Source: Anaspis maculata (Eukaryota; Arthropoda; Insecta; Coleoptera; Scraptiidae). From it: DNA of 64,000 nucleotides. Where the stretch lies: assembly GCA_949128115.1 (NCBI GenBank), contig OX421962.1:100780836-100844835 (forward strand). The letters are read 5' to 3'. Position 1 is the first letter of the stretch; every line of letters starts with the position of its first letter. Positions 23,487 to 35,690 of this stretch are shown in pieces. Position numbers and translations under genes: made by a program. Under the pieces are notes generated by a model. That model ran no database searches. It worked only from the letters and a program-made list of their open reading frames with translations, and had not been told where the DNA came from.

Positions 23487-24505
23487 CCCCCGGGAAAAAA
23501 CACCCCCGGGAAAAAATACCCCCGGGAAAAAACACCCCCGGGAAAAACACCCCCGGAAAAAACACCCCCCTATGTTGTCTCCAACGTAATTTGAGTCCTA
23601 TTCCCCATTGAAATTTTCCATGACTTTCGGAGCAGCGTTGTGCCGTTAAGTCATGTCCGGTGCCCTATCGGGCCCCATTGAGTCTTCAAGTGTAGTTGGA
23701 GCTCTGTTGAGCCCCCTTATATGTTTTTTCCTCGGTTTTTTCATGGCTCACGGACTAGGTACCAGTTAACCCCATTTTGCGTAATTTTGTGATACAGACC
23801 TCCATCAGGCCCCCTTGTGTCTTTAATAAAGTTTGAAGTTCTGTTGAGCCCCCTTGCACTTTTCTGAGTCTTTCAGAGCACTAGTAAGACCCTTTTGCAT
23901 TTATGTTATATCGGGTCCCAAATTAGGCCTCCTCCTGGTGTCTTTAACTATAATTTGGAACCCTAATGAACCCCCTTTATGTGCTTAATGGCTTCCAGAA
24001 TTCCGCCAAGCTCCCCTTTGCCATCTTGTGTTATACATGCACGATTGGCCCCCTATTATGTTTTTTCGTGGCTTTCAGAATTCCATTAAGCCATCTTGTG
24101 CTTTCTTGCATTGCTGGAAGCCCTAGTGTAAGTCCTTTGTGCCTTTATGTGATATACGGAGCTCTATCGAACCCTGTTGCGTCCGCCAGGTAGTTTGGAG
24201 CCCTAGTGCCCCCTTGTATTTTTCTTTCAGCTATCAAAATTTCAGTACGTCCCTTTTGCCTTCTTGTGTTATTCAGAGCTCCATTAGGCCCTCTTGTTCC
24301 TTCAATGTTTTTTAAAGCTCTGCTGAGCCCCCTTACATCCGTTTCCGGGGCAGTCATGAGCACCTTCTGCTTTGGTGATATTCGGAACTCCTCCTTGGAT
24401 CCGTAAGTATAGTTTGGAGCTCTAATGACCCCCTTTATGTTTTTTCGGGGGCGCTTTTTCCGAGGGTGTTTTGCTGGGGGCGTTTTTTTTCGGATGCCTG
24501 ATTCA
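23487..24505. repeat. Array 1 of a degenerate ~40 bp repeat, bounded by CCCCCGGGAAAAAA tandem repeats
   Basis: The left border (23487-23570) is about five tandem copies of CACCCCCGGGAAAAAA. The right border (24440-24500) has the inverse texture (GGGGGCG, TTTTTTCCG, GGGTGTTTT). Between them are about 20 monomers of a ~40 bp unit of the form GGAGCTCTATTGAGCCCCCT followed by TGTGTC and a variable middle. Distinct variants follow one another in the same order as in the array at 60230-62945 read in reverse. Short open frames rich in Leu, Cys and Pro arise from the unit and are not genes. Confidence 0.7.
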
Positions 24506-25119
24506 AGAACACCCTGCCAAACTGAAACCCTGAATTCCTTGAGTCGAATGATGGCAGTTGACGCTAATTTTCCCGGGCCTAACTCATGCGGTTACGGAGA
24601 TGCCAGCCCTTCAAAGTTGATCAGCCGGGAACAGTCTAAAGTTTATATCTCAAGAACCATTCGAGCTAGCTGGTTCAAACTTGAATTGCACCTCACGCAG
24701 GGTACGTCGTATATAACGGCCTAGTTTTAATAAAATTGAACCAGGCCATGTTGATTTGGTTGGCGTCAAAAAAAAATACCCCTTGTCCCCCCCCCAGCAA
24801 CATTATACCTCACCCTGTCAATTTGTCCTAAATGTTTATTCCGGGATAATTCTTGGATGAGACAAAATTACGTAATCTTTGGAAGCATTTTTTCCATCAA
24901 AGCATTTTGTGGAAAATGATGAGTTCGATGTATCCCAAGAAATCGAGAGCGACAGACCCCAAAAGTTATTTTTCAATTTTTGCATACAAATCCAAACCCG
25001 TTGACACAAATTCCCTCATTATTCAAGGTTCAGTGCTCGAAAACTCTTAGAAGAATTTTTACACTCGATGTACAAAAAGCTGAAAACACTAAAAAAAGAG
25101 ATGAATATCTGATATAAAC
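24506..25119. other. Unassigned, with a terminus-like string
   Basis: The string CACCCTGTC near 24813 resembles a fold-back element end. No complete element could be delimited. Confidence 0.4.
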
Positions 25120-26081
25120 TGGGCCAAAATTGAAGTAGACCACCCTGAAATTTTGCCAATTTTTGTGCATGGTGTTCGATAGAGCAATCTTTTGACTCCC
25201 AGATACCATCTTCAACCACCTGATGGTTGACCTTATGTAGGATATACAGGGTGACAATGAAAGAAACGCGAAAGAGACCTGACTTTAGCAAGATCCCGTT
25301 TTAAAAAAAAGTCGCAGAATCTTGTAGGTCATATTTTTGGAAAGCATATTATATCGATACCTCTAAACGGTTTTTTCACTTTTGATCGTGGTTGGTTTTT
25401 TCACAGAGTTATTGTTTGTTTTGTGATTTATAAAGTGAGAATTGAGTAAAACAGGCAACCATTATGGTACAAACTGGTGACTATGGGAATCCTAATGCAA
25501 CGGATACTTGCAATTGATACATTCTGAACCATTCTGGGCCATCTCACATGTGATGCAGTGTCATAGCATCCTTGATTTACCATGGTCCCACAAGAGGTCT
25601 AGGTCCTCACCACTTTTGAGGGCCGGTGGGATCAAATTGTTCTATAGTACATTTGATACAGCTTTTATTGTTCCTGTCAAATTTTAAGGATGAGCAACAG
25701 CTCTGGCAGAGTCTATATCAAACAATCCAAAAATTGCAAAAAATAATAAATCTTTGGAAAAACAAAATACGATCGAAAGTCAAGAAATATTTCGAGATAT
25801 TGATGTACGCTTTTCGAAAATATAACGAAAAAATTTCTGCGACTTGTTTTTTTGAAATGGCACCTTGCTGAAGTTAGGTCATTTTTGCACTCCTCCGATT
25901 GCCACCCTGTATATTGTATATAAGATCGACAATCAAACAATCTGTAAGATGCTGTATTGTAGTCAAAAAACTGCTCTGTTGAGCTTCACAAAAATTTCCA
26001 AAATCGGGCACTTCTTTCTTCAGATATCCTCATCTTAACCGAGGCAGAATTTTGGGGTGGTCCACTTTAATTTTTGCCCAG
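25120..26081. repeat. Inverted repeat whose loop contains another fold-back element
   Basis: GGGCCAAAATTGAAGTAGAC and CACCCTGAAATTTTG (25121-25155) are inverted at 26045-26081. The element at 25244-25912 lies entirely between them. Confidence 0.55.
25244..25912. mobile_element. Fold-back element, ATACAGGGTGACAAT ends
   Basis: ATACAGGGTGACAATGAAAG at the left is mirrored by ATTGCCACCCTGTAT at the right. Inner arm matches include GACCTGACTT/AAGTTAGGTC, TCGCAGAATC/TTTCTGCGAC and the run around CGATACCTC. The interior (about 25430-25700) is non-coding. Confidence 0.65.
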
Positions 26082-28399
26082 TCTAGTTGAGAAACATAAT
26101 ACACAAAATGGACGTCTTTCAAAGGTTGAAACTTGGTAATTGCTTGTTCCAGGTGTCCAGTGTAAAAATTGAGGCTGAGGGTTAATTTTTTTTCAAGCAA
26201 GAGAGGTGTAGTTTTTTCCGACTTCATGCAGGAACGAAAAAATGGTTCAGCTATACAAGGGGTATAACATTCATATAGGTGAATTTTTGCTTAATAAGGA
26301 TATTAGGCACAGAAAGAGTGTGTTTTGTTGGTAGAACTTTGATAAATGCTCATTCTAGGTAAGATGTAGAACAAGGTGAATATTTTGAGGGAGGAATTTT
26401 TTAGAGGTTCATTCAGAGAAAAGGTGACTCTAGTCCGGACGTTATTAGGGGCAAAAATAAGGAGTAACTTGCACTTTTATACCAAGCATTGTCACATTGC
26501 ATGCCTATTGCTGAGACCACCCTGGACCAATCTGGAGGTGGACACATCAGTGCAAATCGTCCAGACACTTTATACAGGGTGAAGTAGAAAAAATTGGTTG
26601 AAAAATCGTAAATCTTGAACCATAACCGATGGACGTATGTGAATCAGGATAATAATGACGGATCTCATGCTCATGAAGGTGCTGCAGACAGTTTTGAAAT
26701 ATTTTGAGGTGTTTCTGGAAAACACTGGAAGAAGTTTGCTGGAAGAAGTGAGTGAAACTTCTTCATTTTTTTTTTCAATAAATCAGATGTTTTTGGGAAT
26801 ATCAAGCTGTAACTTGATATTCCGACCAACAATCATGTTTTTAATGAAACGTCATGCGGAGACATCGACAAAGCCTGCTAGATTCAAAACTAAGAATTAG
26901 TGCTAAGTGCTTAAGAACTCAGTGAATTATCTGAATGATAATTCGAATTTTCCTAATTCTCAATAATCCTGAACTGGGCTGCCCTTAGCAATTTTTCAAC
27001 TATACGCCGCTGATAGGCCAGATATTAGCAGTTTAGCAGCTTCGTCATTTTCCACCCTTGTAAATATTTCACGTGACATTGAACACAACTCCATAGATAT
27101 ACGCCTCAGTAGGATTCCAATTTAGTAGCTGCCTTTGACCTGCAAAATTTGAAATACCCAAGCTCATACTGAGCTGTCAATTATAATTATGCATTACTTA
27201 TGTCAACGGGCAAAAAACTTGACAGCGAAGAAAAAGTTTCAAAACTGCAAAACGAGCGGCCCCGATGGATTGATTACAAAATAACATTGAGCGATGTATG
27301 TAAAAAAAAAACAAATATTATCGCAGAATTAAAAAAAGAAACTCCAACAATTTGTCAATGTTTGTCGCACAAAAAGACAGTTTTGAAGCCCCACACTTTT
27401 CCCGTTCGGAGCAATTTGTACGGCTCCGCGTCGAAGAAAGCGAGCGCCGCAAGCTGGGGGATGAAATAAAATTTGCGTCCCGTCGCGTTCCTTGCGTCGT
27501 GCCCGGCTTAATATGAAAATAATCAGATTCCATCCATTATGTATCCACGTCGAATGTAAACACCATTAGCCTGGGGATTCACGTCTGGGACACGCTATAT
27601 GCACAGCTTAAGTAATCAACGTCATCCACTTTGCCACCACACAGACCTCCCTCTCTCGCCCGAAACACCTGAAACTATCCCAAGGGTAAAAAGGAAATGA
27701 AACGCACCAGCCCGCGCGTTTGTGATGTTTGTTTGAAAAGTTTAAAAGCTCTCCGATTTTAAATGCAATCCAAGTGCGATCCGATGTGTGAAATCTTGCG
27801 TTTCGTGCGGACAGCAAAATTAGTTATTGAACAAAACTTCCTCGCGCGGGCCGAGCAAAAGGAGGTTCAAGAATCGAGCCTGATTGAGCTTCGCGAGCTT
27901 TGAGTGGGCGGGTGTGCGCGAGGATTATAATTGACGGACGATCGTCAGCATCAGCGCCGCCAGACACGAACTTTGTTGGAAGTTTCGAAAGGATTTGCCG
28001 GAGGTAATGCACACAGTCTGGTGGTTGTGCGGTCGAAGGGCTTGCATCGCATAGACCGACGCCCAATGACATATTACTTTATGGCGTGCGGATGTGATTG
28101 CTTCCTTCCAAAGCAAAACCCTAATTGCCGAAGGAGGTTAATGCCGGTCAATAACACAATGGGTTGTGTCGGGTTTACCAAAGTCTAATCGCCACACTGG
28201 GAGTTGCAATAATTCTGGCCTAATGGCTGGGCTATTAGTAACCACTTAACGGAGTTTTTACTCTTTGAGCATCACTGATTGTTATTGCGTCGTGGAACTA
28301 CCTGGATGAAAGAACTTCACTCAACGGCATGAAACTAAAAGCGCTAGCTGCAATCAATTTTGCTGTTTGCATCATTCTCGATTGGCACTTCTTCGTTCT
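26082..28399. other. Unassigned stretch, GC-richer towards the right
   Basis: TTATACAGGGTGAAG near 26572 is an unpaired terminus. From about 27640 to 28200 the sequence is markedly richer in GC and CpG and lacks repeat signatures. It may be conserved host non-coding sequence or an unrecognised exon region, but no splice-bounded coding segment could be supported. Confidence 0.35.
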
Positions 28400-28740
28400 A
28401 GTCAGGAAGGGTCTACTGGTCTGTAGTCTGTAGTCGCGTCGCAAATATCCGATCCTTCCACAGTTGAAGCAGCACGGTATCCCTCTAGTTCTTGCTTCAT
28501 CTGAGAAGGTTCACAAACATTTTCTCGACTGACTTCTTGGGAGAATGCAAAACATCAGATCATAGCTCTGTTCATTTTCCCAAGTTGATGAGTTCACGAA
28601 GCATCTTTGACTGTCCCAATTCGAATCAGTAAACCAGCCTCAGGACGTCAGCTTCGAATTGTTGGAGGCTTTCTCCGCTTCCCCGCGTCTTAGCTTCAGT
28701 TGAATCTGATGAATCTGCTCATGACTGGTGCTCACAGCTG
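28400..28740 (-). pseudogene. Gag relic of an LTR retrotransposon
   Basis: Read on the minus strand, one frame gives ESLQQFEADVLRLVY (about 28690-28645), a pattern found in Gypsy-type Gag capsids. A second frame further downstream gives CFNCGRIGYLRRDY (about 28470-28430), a zinc knuckle of the form Cys-x2-Cys with the His and last Cys replaced by Tyr. Frameshifts and stops separate the pieces. No pol sequence follows. It lies just beyond the 3' end of the R1-like element. Confidence 0.5.
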
Positions 28741-28889
28741 AGCTTTTTTTCCACTCTCCCGCCTACTAGACAGGGGCGGAAAGGTAATCGCTTGACACCC
28801 GGAAATTGATCAATTTGCCGGGTAGTGCCGAGCGGGAAACTGGCTAAAACCCCTCCGTAGACCAAGCGGTTAACCCGCCCCCTGGGACC

Positions 28890-31218
28890 GCGTCAGCATT
28901 GTTTCGGGGGGCGTTAGTCTTTTTAGCTGTTCATATCTCTTTTCTTGTGCTCGGCTTTCTCTCTCATTATCGTTTCCAGCATTGTTGTGATGGCTTTCTA
29001 GCTCTGTTCCGTTTCTATCGTTGCTTCAATATGTTGGCACCCGCTAGCACCACATTGTTCTTCTGCTATATTCCTCTCTTCTTGCCATCGTTTACAGTGG
29101 AAGACGGTATGACTGGCCATATCCACTTCCTCGCAGAACCAACATCCTGGGTCTGTTTTCTTCCCTATCCGGTGCAGGTACGCTCCAAACACTCCATGTC
29201 CCGTCAGGGCCTGTATCACGTAGTACGTAGTGGTTCATGCGATCCAAAGCCATTTTTGCCCAATCTTCGACCCTATCAATGAAGGTTTCTGCGTATCCGT
29301 CGTAGCCTCTCCACTGCTTCTGCCATTCTGCGTACAATTCTTTCCGAGCGTCCTCCATTTGTTGCCGGCCCGCTTTATGCTTCGCTATCGGTTCTTGTAC
29401 TTTGAGGATTATTGGTGGGATGCCCGCAATTGCAAGTACTTCCTGTGTTGGTGCCGCTGGATAGGCGGATATAACCTTCAACGTCATCTTGAGGTTCGCC
29501 CTTTCTACCATGTCCCCGTAGTGCTTGAACTTCAGGGCCCTCTGCCATATTGTTGCTCCGTACAGAAGCACTGAGTGCACTGTTATCGCCAGGAGGCGTC
29601 TTTTTCTTGTTGCTTGTCCCCCCACGTTGAGTGTTATTCTTGCCAGGGCCCATATAGATCTTGTTGGTCTTCTCGCAGATTTTTTGTGATATGTTCTGTT
29701 ATTCTGCAATCTTTATCTATATGAATGCCAAGATATTCCATGGCTGGCGCGCTGTTCAGCATTGTTCCCCGTAGCGACACCCCTTTATGTCGTCTTCGAC
29801 CTTATAGCAAGACCATTTCCATTTTCGTTGTCGCCAGTTCCAACCCCATCCTCCCTAGTTTGCCAGACACTCTTGTTTTAGTGCCGTCTCGACCGCTTTG
29901 GTCCCATTTCTTGTTAAGATGTACCTGTTCTCCAGGTGGGACTGGACGACCCTCACAAGGTATGGGCTTATTCTTCTTCTCTTCATCGCTTTCACTATTG
30001 ACCGCCATGGGGCCGAGTTTAACACATTTTTGATATCTAGTGTAATCAGTGCGCTGAATCCTCGTTTTTTGAAAGCTAGCTTTTCTGTTGCCACTGGTGT
30101 CTTCATCACTTTGTGGACGGCGTCCATGGTCAAACTTCCTTTCCGGAATACATATTGGTTTTCATGAATCGCCCCTTTTTCTTCCAGTTCCGTGTTTATT
30201 CTGTCTCTAATCACAATCTTGAGACAGATGGGCCTGTATTCAGTTTCCTCGTCTTCATTCTTCTTTGGCTTTTTGATGAGTAGCAATTTTACCAATTTCC
30301 ATGGATCTGGAAACGTTCTACTTCGAAAATTACTGTTGAGACCTTTCTGCAGTATTGCCGGGTGTTTTCTTGCTACTATTTTGACAACCTCTGAGAGATT
30401 TTATCTAATCTTGGAGCCTTCTTCACTTTGATCTCATGGGTTGCGGCCACTATTTCCTCTTCGGTTATCACGGGTATTTCACCGTACTCGATCGCCGGTC
30501 AAGGCGCTATGTCTATCTTTGGAAATAGCTTGCGCACTTGTTTGGGCATCTTTTTTTCGCTTATTATAGTACTAGGGCGCAAATTGAGTTTCTTTGTCAC
30601 TATCTGGTATCCTAGTCCCCAGATATCTTTGTCCAAATCTTCACATAGTTTGTTCCAGCATCTCTTCTTCTCTTGTGATTATAGCGATTTTGAGTTCTCT
30701 TTTCCTAGCTTTGTATTCTTGCTAGAGACGTTCTTTCCCTGTGTGGCTACCTCCACATCTCGTGCTTGTTCTCCTTCTGCTTATACATTCCTCCCGAATT
30801 TTGTCGATTTTGTCCGATTCTGTCGTCCACCATGCAGTATGCTGGTTTGTGCCCCTGCCTTTGTTATTGCTTTCCAGGCGAGAGGGCCCATTACGTTCTT
30901 CATGTTCCTGAGAAAAGTCTCAAAATCATCAATTGGTCGGTTTGGGGGAAAGTATGCAGAGCAGACGTGTATTTCTTTGAGCTCTACGCAGATAAACTCT
31001 TCGTTTCGCTGGACTCTGTAGATGTCAAGTCCGCTCCTCACTAGTACAAAGCTGTTCTGATTTTTATCGCAGATCATTCGATGAGCTCTTCTTCGGTTGG
31101 GTTCTTGTCCTAGCATAATGTTGATTTGGTTTTGCTCCATGTCTTGTGCCAGTAAATCACAGGCCGCCTCGCTTCTACTGGTGTTCAGCTGCAGAAACTT
31201 GAGCGTTTTTTCAATCAT
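28890..31218 (-). pseudogene. ORF2 (endonuclease-reverse transcriptase) of the R1-clade element, internally deleted
   Basis: The frame opens MIEKTLKFLQLNTSRSEAA at 31218. The N-terminal endonuclease half is visible up to SAYFPPNRPI, including GQEPN. It then jumps to linker sequence (HGGRQNRTKS), so the GDFN-like and SDH-like catalytic parts are missing. The reverse transcriptase begins near 30295 and includes YRPICL, NQYVFRKG and the motif A region ALITLDIKN with its Asp. Then AVETALKQ is followed within about 12 residues by GRMGLELATTK, so the block that normally carries GVPQG and the YADD catalytic motif is absent. The C-terminal part (29709-28998) has RKRRLLAITVHSVLLYGA and the finger CWFCEEVDMASHTVFHC. 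Expected length is about 1000 codons; about 0.8-0.9 kb is missing. Confidence 0.8.
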
Positions 31219-32591
31219 TAAGATTTCACTGTTCTGTAATTCGGGTACGTCTTGGATTCGACTATGTGTCCCTCATTTCCGCATTTAACGCAGCATGTTG
31301 GTGCAATACGGTCCTTGATTTGATGCTTCGTTGATCCGCAATTGTAGCTAATTTTTCATCTGTCTACTCCTTTGCACTCGTGAGTGGAATGGTCGTACTC
31401 CCAGCATCTGAAACATCATTCAGTGATCTTCTGTTCATGAACCCTGCACCTGGTCAGTCCTATTCTTATCTTTCTCATTTAAGCCAGTTTTTTTCCTTCC
31501 TCTTTTTTCAAGGTGATAGCCGCTACTTGAGTGCCGCTGTAGCTATTCCTCAGGTATTTGACCTTACCCATCATCTCTCCTCCCAGTTGTTCTTTGATTT
31601 CTGTCTCAATCTCTTCTTTTGTTGCTCCTTCTTCGATGTCGCGGATCATTAGATTTGTTATGTTATATGTCCACCTCGCTCGTTCTTATCCTAAAACAGT
31701 TCTCAGCGATAAAGCAAGTGGTTTGGCTTTGTTTTGTCTTTGTGAGAGTCTGACTAGCAGATTTGGGCCCCAAGCGGCCAACCCGCTGCTGATGTGGTGC
31801 TCCAATCTCGGCAAAGTTCAATCGTTTGTTTGTTGTTTTGTTCCGTTATTCTCTGAGTGAGCATTGTTTCTTTTGTTTGCGTGCCCGCTGTGTTTTTGTC
31901 GGCCTCTTTCCTTTTACCACAAGTGCATTGGACGCAAGAGATTTTCTCCAATTTGTTTCCCGAAATGCTAGTTTTCATGCTTGAAATTCTGGTTTCCAAC
32001 TGTTGAATTTGCTGCTCCATTGAAAACTTGTCTTTCTTTTCTTTTTCCAATTTCTTTTCGAGTGCCCATATGTCACCCTTGTCTCTTATTTCCCAAATTT
32101 GACCAAATCTTCAACCTTTTCTTTGATTTTCTTTGGAGTATTTGATTCCTCTTCGTCAGCCATTGGGCTATTCTTCTCATTTCGCTTTTTGGCATAAGTT
32201 CTTCTTCTTGGGGTATCGGAAAGATTCTCTCTTGTCTTGAAAACGGGGAAAATTCCAGCGGGCGTTTTAGGGTCCTCATCATCCTATGTTACAGTAGACT
32301 CAACTGCTTTGATGTTTACTTGTGGAGAGCGTGTAACGCCGCTTTCTCTACCTAATATTCTTCTATTGACAAATCAGCAATGTCTTTTCCTTGCTTGTCA
32401 GAGGGTGACAGTTCGATTTCAGATGCCGCCGCGGCCTCCTTGCCTGAATGTTTGACACTTCTTGTGTTCATGTTTGCCACCATGATGTTGTTTCGTTCTG
32501 CGTTTTCTGGGTTGTTTTCAGGCTGGCAGTCCCCTCCAGGGGTATCTTGACCCCCTGATGGTCTTTTTTTCAAAGCTAGTCTTCTGTTCAT
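31218..32591 (-). pseudogene. ORF1 (Gag-like) of the R1-clade element
   Basis: ORF1 proteins bind the element RNA and form ribonucleoprotein particles. The start is MNRRLALKKRPSGG at 32591. The frame then breaks near 32350, continues as a charged Lys/Glu-rich stretch (32282-32073), and as a coiled-coil-like segment with heptads around QQIQQLETRISSMKTSI (32050-31950). Near the end, CFRCWEYDHSTHEC (about 31415-31374) is an intact Cys-x2-Cys-x4-His-x4-Cys knuckle. It is followed by a second knuckle with both outer Cys lost and a third, CVKCGNEGHIVE, with its last Cys changed. The stop TAA at 31220-31218 overlaps the ORF2 start. Confidence 0.75.
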
Positions 32592-33000
32592 GATTTGTTT
32601 GTTTGCCCCCTTGTTTGAAAAGCTACGGCCAGCTTATGGGGTGGCATTACTCACTCTGCTAGAGCCCCACCGTCTGGTTACTGATTTCCCCGGAGTGACA
32701 GAGAGAGGGGGATTTCTTCCTCCCGTTGGTCCCCTATCTCAACAGGGGTTGTGCTGTTTCTTGGCTTTCACCGCTGTCCATCGACCTTACCGGCATGGCC
32801 AGGAGCCCGAATTTCCGCCGGCATTGGTCTCCGGATCATCGCAGTTACTTGAGCCCCTTCACCAACTACAAGGTCTTACGGCACCTGAGAAGGGACTCAC
32901 AGCTATTCTTCATTTCTTTTTTCTTCTCAAGAGGCTTTTCTTTTCTTTCAGATCCTTCTTTCCTTTTCCTTTCGTATCTAAACCTATATTTTAGCAGTGC

Positions 33001-33135
33001 CTGGAAAATTCCATCGGCTTCGCGAATATTCCGAAAAGCTTCCGAAGCGCAGTTCCTCCACCAATTGTGCAGGTGTGTCTTATTCGCACGTTGTAGTCTC
33101 CAGCAAGTTTCGTAACAATACTTTCCACTATACCA
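33001..33135 (+). repeat. Dispersed repeat, uninterrupted copy
   Basis: CCATCGGCTTCGCGAATATT is followed about 40 bases later by CCACCAATTGTGCAGGTGTG and then TCTCCAGCAAGTTTCGTAAC. The same two blocks occur at 42293-42321 and 43724-43815, where they are separated by a 1.4 kb insertion. Nature unknown. Confidence 0.6.
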
Positions 33136-35690
33136 GTCGATGGGGCAGTTTCGTAATATCCATCAAGTATCAGCCTAATTTTTTTGAGTCACAAGAAAAA
33201 GACCTAAAATTATGTTTAAAAAAATCACGAGACTGCATAGGCCCATACTGTCCTGAATTCTGGAAGCTGCTGCAAAAGGTTTACTTACTAAAAAAAAAAT
33301 AAAGTTATGCTTCTCCATAAACGAGCTACAACCATTTTACATGGATAATTAAAGTTTGATGTGCCTTTTGGTTTTTGTAGCCGTAATAATTCTGTAATAT
33401 AAATTAATCATTATTGATGCTGTAAACATAATAAATACTTGACATGTACAATGCGAAATAAATGGAATGAAAACCTCTGAACCTGAAATGATCCAGAGGT
33501 AACATCCCTTGAGCTTTACAGCAACAAAATAATCACTATAACAAAGCGAAAATGTTATTACGGGTATTATCAATATCATTATCACAATATCAATGCGCTA
33601 ATGAGTTAATTAGTACGAAACGAGTGTGCTGGTAACGGGTGTACTTTCAAGTATTCTGGCTCTAATTATCATTATTGAGCTCCCAGAGTTGAATCAGGCT
33701 AGGTCAATGAAAACGTTGCCTTGACTTGAAAATTTTCAGTTTTTTTCTACAGAATTTTTGTGTTTTAGTACTACCTACCCTATACGTATCTACTTATTTT
33801 GATTAGAAGGAGGACAGCTAAGCTGCTTCAACTTTAACACTGAATCATAAGAACGCAAGATTTCACATGGAGCGCAATATAAAATCAAAAATACTAAAAA
33901 AACAAAAACGATAATGTTTGCGTTGAAAAACGTCAGTCATTCAAACTCATATTTTGAATCATCTATGCACGTATTTTCGCCACTTACCTACACCGAATCA
34001 TCATTATTATTGTCCCGATCACGGCCCCTAGCCCCTAGCATTCTTGCTACTTGCACCTCTGACTCTTCTACCTTTTGCGATTCGCGCGCGCGAAACCGAG
34101 GAACATTGGTAGGTAATCAGAGAAAAGAGAAAGAAAAACTCGATTCAATTTGATATAACGACGACGAGAACGAGATTTGTGGTTTTCCGCCTTTTCATGT
34201 TTACGCAAATTACATTTATTTCCATCATCACGGCCACCGCGAGCCGGCCCAACCCGACGCGGAGCTTTGTTTCGCAATCACAACAACAATAAAGTTCGAG
34301 TCATTTCGGATTACCGACAGAGTCGACCCTTCCCCCCTCTTCCGCCTCCTGTATCACACTATACCCTCCCGCCTCACACCCTCAACGCGCTGCGAAATTA
34401 TCGCGTTCAATCAATCTGTCGGATGGGGATTTTTTCGCGCTTTCCATACAGGGTGGTCTCGGACATGATGATATCTACTCTCGCTCGGGTCGGTATTGAC
34501 GTATCCGACGACCTCGTCCCAAAAAAACTTCAATTCAGTTCGAGTGCTCCTGTAACTCATAACTCGGAAGTGGAGGGATACTTTTGCACTTTGTGACAAA
34601 ACTTAGCCTGAAACACTTTGATTCTCTTGACTGGAAAAAGAAGATTAGAAAAGTTGTGTGAAATATCCGTGGTACGATATGTGAAATCCTAATCTACTCA
34701 ATGAATAACATGAAAAAAAATCAAGAAAGCTATGACGATTATTTTTGAAGACATGGGGAAGCCAGATATAGGATTTCGCAGTGAAAATCACCTGTTTATT
34801 TCTTTTGCTCCTGTAACTTTGGGACCCTAAGAGCAACGCAGGAATTCTTATGAATAACGTATGATCCGAAAGTTTTAAGAAATTTTTTAAAAGCTGATAA
34901 CTTTTTATGGATGGTTCCAATTTTGTAACCAATATATGATTTTTGGTGAGTATTGAGCAGAATGGTATACGACAAGGGATGGTAAGTTGGAAATGAAGAC
35001 CAATTACGGCGTCGCATTTTTCAAAAACATTAGAACCCTTAGATACCCAAGCTACGCAAATCTACGTTGAGACCCAAGTGGGGTCACTAGGGTCCCCCAC
35101 CAATTTTTCAAACATTTCACGTGCCAGATATTGCCAAATTATTCAAAACACTCGATAACTTCATAATAACCACTAAGACGTTATCATAGTGAACGATTTT
35201 ACTGGATATTGAAAATAAATAAAACATATTCTTATAAATTTGGGAATAGTCTCAACACACTGACTGTCCACTAATGAAGAAAAGAATATGACTGAAGATG
35301 GGCCAAAAATAGATAATTCTCTCATAGCACAATCAACAGACATGAAAGCAGTAATGTTTCGCCGATGGGCATCACCTATCAACCCAATTTGGCGCCTGAA
35401 GCAATAAAGCAGAAACAAAATTCTGACAGAACTGAAAGTGGAAAACTGAGATGTTCCATTTCTTATTTTAGTAATATATCTTTTCTTGTTTCGAGTATGT
35501 TTCTTACTGTTGAAAATGGAGAAAGGCAAGGTACTTGGAAGAGGGGCAACAAAAAATGCTCTGCAGTACTTCAGAAATTTGTAGATATGTTTTTATATTA
35601 AGGAATTTTTGAGGAAAGGGGGATATTTTACATCAACGGCCCCCTTGAAATCACAAAAATTCCGCCTGCGGCGCTTCAAGGGGCCCCGTT
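33136..35690. other. Unassigned stretch with a CpG-rich segment
   Basis: 33136-33900 is AT-rich without features. 34000-34600 is noticeably rich in CpG (for example TCGCGCGCGCGAAACC near 34081) and pyrimidine-rich tracts, unlike its neighbours, but has no supportable exon. TACAGGGTGG near 34446 is an unpaired terminus-like string. No feature was found in 34600-35690. Confidence 0.4.

Larger units (their letters stand above)
28760..33110 (-). mobile_element. R1-clade non-LTR retrotransposon, near full length but decayed
   Basis: On the minus strand the order is a GC-rich 5' region (33110-32595), ORF1 with coiled coil and zinc knuckles (32591-31218), ORF2 with endonuclease and reverse transcriptase pieces and a C-terminal Cys/His finger (31218-about 28890), and a GC-rich 3' tail to about 28760. 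ORF1 and ORF2 overlap as TAATG. Such elements copy themselves by target-primed reverse transcription. Frameshifts plus two inferred internal deletions make this copy dead. The clade assignment rests on the ORF order, the TAATG junction, and the motifs in the palm and C-terminal finger. Confidence 0.85.
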
